A model generated the notes under the pieces. The model was not told the origin of the DNA. It ran no database searches and worked only from the letters and a program-made list of their open reading frames with translations. From the NCBI GenBank assembly GCA_900544595.1, contig UQVQ01000002.1, forward strand, positions 102,245 to 166,244: a stretch of DNA of 64,000 bases. The letters are read 5' to 3'. The stretch's first letter is position 1. Each line of letters opens with the position of its first letter. Source of the DNA: an uncultured Bacillota bacterium (GTDB lineage Bacteria > Bacillota > Clostridia > Christensenellales > UBA1242). Made by a program: the position numbers and the translations under genes. Positions 59,772 through 64,000 of the stretch are shown one piece after another.

Positions 59772-60557
59772 TTATGCATTTTTAACTTGCAAAATCTTCT
59801 CTTGAACATACTTTTCAAGGTCTTTGCCTTTGCGATAGTCGGCTTTGCAAATTTTGTTACATCTTCCATACTTTAAAAGTTCATTTGCAACTTGGCTTGT
59901 TTCGCCATAAACAGCAATTGAAAGGCCGCCTTTTTGAATTGTTGTTTTCATTCCCGGAACATCGGTGAATCCGTCGCCAATATAAATCATATTTTCATAC
60001 TTAACCGCTCTTTTCTCTTTTGGGAAATAGCCGTTAAGCAAATCGTCGTCGATATTATTTAAAAGTCCGCGGTTAATTCGATAGATAAACTGTGTTTTGT
60101 TTGTGTAGTTTATGCAGCAAAGAGGCCAATCGGCAACGCCGTCTTTATTATAGTGATAACTGCTTGCGAAAATTTTCTTAAAATTTTTGGCAATTGGACT
60201 TCCTTCAATAATTTCCAAAATCCCAGAACTAATTAAATAGTGCTCAACTTCAACCCCGTTTTCCTTTCCAAATTTGTTAATTCTTTCAAACCATGTTTCA
60301 ACACCTGGAAAAAATCGAATGTTCTCCCCCGCCGCTGAAAGAATTTGTTTTGTTAAAGGTTTCCCACACTTTTTTGCGTGCTCACTTAAAAAATATAAAT
60401 AAGCTAAATTGCCTTCCATATTTATTACGCGGGCTTGTTGGTTAACTTTTTTAAAAAACTCGTCGTTTAAATTATATAAGTCGAAAAGTCCAAAGTTTGG
60501 CGTGTCCTTAGGGCAAAGCGTGTAATCGAAATCATAGATTATTGCAATTTTTTCCAT
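59772..60557 (-). CDS. HAD-superfamily phosphatase-like protein
   Basis: A 261-aa soluble protein. HAD motif I IIYDFDYTLCP (DxD near residue 9-11), motif II region HYLISSGILEIIEGSPIAKN, Lys in the following part, and motif III/IV IYIGDGFTDVPGMKTT. The C1 cap is helical. Members related to SerB/phosphoserine-phosphatase-like enzymes have this plan, but the substrate is not evident. The -10 TATAAT lies 11 nt before the ATG. It is divergent from the sigma factor gene. Confidence 0.85.
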   Translation of the reverse strand: MEKIAIIYDFDYTLCPKDTPNFGLFDLYNLNDEFFKKVNQQARVINMEGNLAYLYFLSEHAKKCGKPLTKQILSAAGENIRFFPGVETWFERINKFGKENGVEVEHYLISSGILEIIEGSPIAKNFKKIFASSYHYNKDGVADWPLCCINYTNKTQFIYRINRGLLNNIDDDLLNGYFPKEKRAVKYENMIYIGDGFTDVPGMKTTIQKGGLSIAVYGETSQVANELLKYGRCNKICKADYRKGKDLEKYVQEKILQVKNA

Positions 60558-60620
60558 ACATACATTCTATTATAAAAATTCAAATAAATCAATAAATTTT
60601 TATTTTTAACAAATTTATGT

Positions 60621-60626
60621 TATAAT
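60621..60626 (+). promoter_or_regulatory. Sigma gene extended -10 box, 7 nt before the start codon
   Basis: TGTTATAAT (TG-extended) followed by TATTTTG and ATG; no ribosome site. Confidence 0.6.
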
Positions 60627-60633
60627 TATTTTG

Positions 60634-61227
60634 ATGGAAGACATTGACCTTATTCGAAAAGCAAAACAAGGCGATGAAACAAGCCTTGAACTGCTCCTTG
60701 CAAAATTCAAACCTCTTGCCTGCAAAATTGCAAGAAAATATTTTCTTGCTGGGCAAGACGAAGAAGATTTATATCAAGAAGCAATGATTGGGCTTTTCAA
60801 GGCGGAACAATCTTTTAACGAAACTGCTGGGCAAGATTTTAAAAGTTTTGCAACACTTTGCATTAACAGGCAAATTCAAACCGCTGTTAAAAACTCAAAT
60901 CGAAAAAAGAACAAAATTTTAAACGAGTCGATAAGTCTTAACAACCAAGGAGGGATTGACGTTTATGAAAGCGATGACGAGGAGCAGTTATATTTCATAA
61001 TTCCTTCTTCCTCCCCTTTGCCAGACGACGAACTTATATATAAGGAAAAAGTTGATGAAATTAAAAACGCAATAGATCAAAAACTTAGCACTTATGAGCG
61101 CAAAGTTCTTTCGCTTTATCTTAAAGGTTTAAGCTATAAAGAGATGGGGCAAATTCTCGAAAAAGAAACAAAGAGCATCGAAAATTGTCTTTCAAGAATT
61201 AAATCGAAACTTTCATATTTAAAATAA
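60634..61227 (+). CDS. RNA polymerase sigma factor, SigH-like
   Basis: A 197-aa sigma-70 family protein. Region 2 (about 5-95: AKQGDETSLELLLAKFKPLA, EDLYQEAMIGLFKAEQSFNE, FKSFATLCINRQIQTAVKNS), a region-3-like linker, and region 4 (about 145-197: LSTYERKVLSLYLKGLSYKE, MGQILEKETKSIENCLSRIK). Size, missing region 1 and the phrase order fit SigH (Spo0H), which directs early sporulation genes. In many Clostridia sigH follows rlmB or the PIN-domain gene; here it is alone, so the assignment is not certain. Confidence 0.82.
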   Translation: MEDIDLIRKAKQGDETSLELLLAKFKPLACKIARKYFLAGQDEEDLYQEAMIGLFKAEQSFNETAGQDFKSFATLCINRQIQTAVKNSNRKKNKILNESISLNNQGGIDVYESDDEEQLYFIIPSSSPLPDDELIYKEKVDEIKNAIDQKLSTYERKVLSLYLKGLSYKEMGQILEKETKSIENCLSRIKSKLSYLK

Positions 61228-61228
61228 A

Positions 61229-61254
61229 AAAATCGCTTTTTAAGCGATTTTTTG
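61229..61254. terminator. Terminator of the sigma gene
   Basis: AAATCGCTT / AAGCGATTT stem with T-run. Confidence 0.75.
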
Positions 61255-61272
61255 TTGTTTTCTACGCATTTT

Positions 61273-62394
61273 TTATAAAATTCCCCAAATAAAGGTTGAA
61301 ATTGTTGCAAGAGAGCCAAGAACAATTGTTCCCCAAAAGAAAACCTTATCAAGCGAAGTTGGCTTAATTTCTGGCTCCATATAAAACCCTAAAATTTCGT
61401 ATGGGATTTTAACACTCATCGTGTTTTTCATTGCATTTTTCGCAAAAATTATTGGTGGTTCATTAAAGTTAACTTGGCTTGATTCTGGAAGAATATCTTT
61501 CAAAACTTCTTGTCGCATTGCCAAAAGCGCTTGGCGCTCGGCATATTGCATAACAGATTTTTGAGCGTTGATTTTAAGAAGCAAACTAATTAAATAAACC
61601 AAAAGCAAAATCAAAAGCGAAAGGATTGCAATTATGAAAAGAATGCTCGTGAAGAAGTTTCCGCCAAGCACATAAGTTGTTATGTTGGAATAGAAATTCG
61701 CTCCAAAAATCCCCTTTGATTGCGCAAAATCAAGATACACGTTAATTGCATTGTTCATAAAATGGATTATAATTCCTGGAACAAGGCTTCTTGAATAGAG
61801 CGCAACAACGGCTAAAACAACCCCAATTATTGTTGCGTAGAAGAATTGTCCAATGTTAAGATGAATAAGCCCAAACATGAGCCCCGTTAGAAGAACTGCT
61901 TTTTTGAAACCAAGTTTCTTATACGACGAAAGAAGCATTCCGCGATGGGTAAATTCTTCGCAAATTGCTGGGAGAACAGCAACAGAAAAAAGCGAAAAGA
62001 AAAACGTTCCCCATGTTTGTTCTCCGCCAGCGGAAGACGCCGTTCGATAGCCAAACATACTTAAAATGTATGAAAAGAATGTGCTTATGAAAATGTTGAG
62101 AATGAAAACAACAAGCCCAATTAAAATTGAAATTAAAACAACTTTAAAACTGACACCTTTAAACCCAAAGTCGTCCCATGTTTGAAAAGGTTTTTTCTTA
62201 TTTAACTTCGAAAAAAGAAGCCAAGGCAAAAGGAACATTAGCCCAACTTGAACAATGACTGTTAGAATAAGGTCTGCCGAATTTCCAAGGAACGAAAAAA
62301 GATTCATTGCCGTGCAAATTCGCAAAACAACAAAAAGAACCATTATTATGAAATAAATTAAATTCGCGCTGAATAACTCGTTATGTTTTTTCAC
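61273..62394 (-). CDS. CPBP-family intramembrane metalloprotease
   Basis: A 373-aa membrane protein starting at GTG 62394 (AGTAGGA in front). Eight or so helices. CPBP (Abi/CAAX-like) motifs: AICEEFTHRGML (EExxxR) near residue 150, MFGLIHLNIGQF, and IIHFMNNAINVY. The C-terminal third has an extra cytoplasmic part and a last helix. Such proteins act in protein maturation or self-protection; the substrate is not evident. It follows a related gene at 62445 with a 50-nt gap; likely an operon of two paralogues. Confidence 0.88.
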   Translation of the reverse strand: MKKHNELFSANLIYFIIMVLFVVLRICTAMNLFSFLGNSADLILTVIVQVGLMFLLPWLLFSKLNKKKPFQTWDDFGFKGVSFKVVLISILIGLVVFILNIFISTFFSYILSMFGYRTASSAGGEQTWGTFFFSLFSVAVLPAICEEFTHRGMLLSSYKKLGFKKAVLLTGLMFGLIHLNIGQFFYATIIGVVLAVVALYSRSLVPGIIIHFMNNAINVYLDFAQSKGIFGANFYSNITTYVLGGNFFTSILFIIAILSLLILLLVYLISLLLKINAQKSVMQYAERQALLAMRQEVLKDILPESSQVNFNEPPIIFAKNAMKNTMSVKIPYEILGFYMEPEIKPTSLDKVFFWGTIVLGSLATISTFIWGIL

Positions 62395-62444
62395 TTTTTT
62401 CCTACTTTATCTATTATATAAAAATTTTTAAAAAATAAAACTTC

Positions 62445-63428
62445 CTAGCCAAGGAAAGTTCCAAGGCACCAAATCAAAACAGAGATTCCAAGCCCAAGGA
62501 AGAAAAACAAAGTTGACGCTTTACTTGAAAATTTCTTGTTTAACCCTGAATTAACAACATTATATGTTTCATTTGCCGAAATCTCTTCAGTTTTACCCTT
62601 CCTTTCGCTAACTCCTCGAAGAATAAGCCAAAGAACAAGCCCTGCCAAAATTGCAACCAGAAAGGATATTGCAATTAAATTTGGCGTGAAAACTTCTGTT
62701 TCGCTAATCCCTTGCCGAACTGCAATATAATTATAGACAACAACAGTTGCGTTGTTAACAAAGTGTGTTACCATACTTGCAACAATCGACCCTGTTTTGT
62801 AAACAACAGCCGCAAGAACAAGCCCAAGCGCAAATTGATAGAAAAATTGCATTGCGCTTCCGTGGGCAAGAGCAAAGAACAAAGCGGAAATGAAAATTGC
62901 GGCAACATTTCCAAATTTTCTAAGCCCATTAAAAACAATTCCGCGGAAAACAAGTTCTTCGCAAATTGCCGGCAAAACAGCAAGCAAAAGAAGATTTAAA
63001 ACAAGCCACCCCGCATTTGTTAAAGGAAGAGGCAAACTCCCGTCTGGGTTATATCCAATTTGCTTCATCAAATATGTTAAGTAGTTAATGAGATAAAGCG
63101 AGCCAAAAAGAGTTACAATTGCAACAACAATTGACATAATTAGGTTAATCCACCCAAACTTAAATTTGATTAACCCAGCTCTGGCATAATTTGTTTTTGC
63201 AACCTTGTTATAAACAAAAAAAACACCAAGCAACGAACTGTTAACAAAAAGAATGTAAAGAGAATATAAAAGAGGGCTTTGCGTGAAACTTTCAAGCCCT
63301 TTTGCCGCTGCAATTGGCGAAAAAATTAAATTTAAAATCATTCCAACAATAATTGGAACAACAATTGCAAAAAGATAGGCAAGCCCCCCATCAAAATCTG
63401 TATAGAAGTTTCTTTTGTTTTCGTTCAT
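62445..63428 (-). CDS. CPBP-family intramembrane metalloprotease, paralogue
   Basis: A 327-aa relative of the next gene: AICEELVFRGIVFNGL, ALFFALAHGSAMQFF, VTHFVNNATVVV, all three motif blocks intact. About eight membrane helices. The -10 TATACT lies 6 nt before the ATG with a -35 TTGTGT 17 nt upstream, and no ribosome site. Confidence 0.9.
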   Translation of the reverse strand: MNENKRNFYTDFDGGLAYLFAIVVPIIVGMILNLIFSPIAAAKGLESFTQSPLLYSLYILFVNSSLLGVFFVYNKVAKTNYARAGLIKFKFGWINLIMSIVVAIVTLFGSLYLINYLTYLMKQIGYNPDGSLPLPLTNAGWLVLNLLLLAVLPAICEELVFRGIVFNGLRKFGNVAAIFISALFFALAHGSAMQFFYQFALGLVLAAVVYKTGSIVASMVTHFVNNATVVVYNYIAVRQGISETEVFTPNLIAISFLVAILAGLVLWLILRGVSERKGKTEEISANETYNVVNSGLNKKFSSKASTLFFFLGLGISVLIWCLGTFLG

Positions 63429-63434
63429 AGAGAT

Positions 63435-63463
63435 AGTATATCAAACTTTTCAAATAAACACAA
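63435..63463 (-). promoter_or_regulatory. Promoter of the CPBP pair, 6 nt before the start codon
   Basis: Reverse strand TTGTGT, 17-nt spacer, TATACT (63435-63440), six bases, ATG. Confidence 0.6.
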
Positions 63464-63477
63464 GATATATGAAGAAA

Positions 63478-63505
63478 AACAACGGCAAATTTAAGCCGTT
63501 GTTTC
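63478..63505 (-). terminator. rnpB terminator
   Basis: Stem AACAACGGC / GCCGTTGTT with T-run on the reverse strand, 11 nt after the RNA end. Confidence 0.75.
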
Positions 63506-63515
63506 TCACGAAATG

Positions 63516-63852
63516 AAGTTAGTCTGTAAGCCGAGTTCTGTATTTGATGGTCATCTATCTAGACACATTGTTTCCAATATGTTCAAGCGGTGTTATTAAG
63601 AAGCGGGCGAACAACCCATGCGCTTCTTTTAACCTTACTCCGGGCGGGGTTTACATGTGCCACGGTTGTTACCAACCATGCGGTGAGCTCTTACCTCCCC
63701 TTTCCATCCTTACCAAGCAAGCTTGGCGGTTTATTTCTGTTGCACTTTCCCTAAAGTCGCCTTCGCCGGCAGTTAACCGGCGCCCTGTTCTATGGAGCTC
63801 GGACTTTCCTCATGTTCTTCCTTACAAAGACATGCAACCATCTGGCTAACTT
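63516..63852 (-). ncRNA. rnpB: RNase P RNA (class A type)
   Basis: The reverse strand starts AAGTTAGCCAGATGG and ends CAGACTAACTT, so P1 closes as AAGTTAG/CTAACTT. Conserved core blocks are present in order: GAGGAAAGTCCGAGCTCC (CR I), GGGAAAGTGCAACAGAAA and ACCGCC (CR II/III), GGTAAGGATGGAAAGG, AAACCCCGCCCGGAG and AGAACTCGGCTTACAG (CR V). About 337 nt, typical. It trims the 5' leader from tRNA precursors with the RnpA protein. Confidence 0.97.
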
Positions 63853-64000
63853 ACGTAAAAAGTATACTCATTTTTTCAAAAAAATCAACCCTCTTTAACA
63901 AAAAAATATAAAGATAAATTTTTTTCAATTTTTATGGGCTATTTTGCTTGCTTTTTTATATAAAAATGTGATAAATATATATAATAGAATATTATTAGAC

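Noticed and set aside
63544..63849. Forward open frame of about 100 codons
   Set aside because: It lies antisense within the RNase P RNA gene, which explains the sequence fully.

Overview
The window reads as a chromosomal segment of a low-GC, Gram-positive-type, probably spore-forming Bacillota (Clostridia-like) bacterium, most likely an uncultured gut lineage. The pointers are Firmicutes-type housekeeping genes (rpsO, secD/secF, polA, obgE, nth, acpP, recF, glnS, a SigH-like sigma factor), a bacterial RNase P RNA, PdaB-like deacetylase, collagen-like (BclA-type) surface proteins and small Cys/Gly-rich hydrophobic proteins of the kind seen in spore coats. The lineage is inferred from gene content, not from a phylogenetic marker comparison. 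UGA is a normal stop here (glnS, the P-type ATPase and the 27.7 kb NTPase all end in TGA).

Layout. 1-7.1 kb is core: rpsO (partial), lytic transglycosylase, secD-secF, a collagen-like protein, a DUF11-like surface protein, an ankyrin protein and a membrane protein, followed by tRNA-Gly, tRNA-Cys and tRNA-Leu. About 7.7-26.64 kb is a genomic island of more AT-rich genes. It ends at the right in a decayed large serine recombinase. From left to right it holds: (i) a damaged module of DEDDh exonuclease, radical-SAM remnant and SF1 helicase remnant, broken by a tetracycline-resistance (ribosomal protection) gene with its attenuator leader and a piece of an IS3-family transposase; (ii) a compact operon of soluble FtsH-like AAA+ protease, 106-aa protein, WYL regulator, DUF262/DUF1524 (GmrSD-like) protein and Cys-rich 61-aa protein, with a divergent XRE regulator, the whole bounded by two 59-bp direct repeats; (iii) tandemly duplicated DUF4268-like domains, a protein of unknown function, DUF1810, GIY-YIG-like, Cys-rich and truncated WYL-HTH genes; (iv) a DUF3990/HTH toxin-antitoxin-like pair behind three palindromic operators.

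From 26.7 to 64 kb the window is core again: LysR regulator, NTPase, a two-OB-fold SSB, deacetylases, HtrA, glnS, polA, an unrecognised 517-aa protein, obgE, nth, acpP, P-type ATPase, recF, ArsR regulator, tRNA-Ala/tRNA-Ile with a duplicated and disrupted tRNA-Ile 3' half, a two-component system with its putative lipoprotein regulon (48.3-53.9 kb), a run of lipoproteins and anchored secreted proteins, a SigH-like factor, two CPBP membrane proteases and rnpB.

Most notable: the FtsH/WYL/DUF262 cassette as a candidate uncharacterised defence system; an exact palindrome GACTTAAGTC placed 25 nt upstream of the -10 box of both lipoprotein genes beside the response regulator; and at least six core genes whose -10 box lies only 4-7 nt before the start codon with no Shine-Dalgarno sequence, which points to leaderless transcripts.
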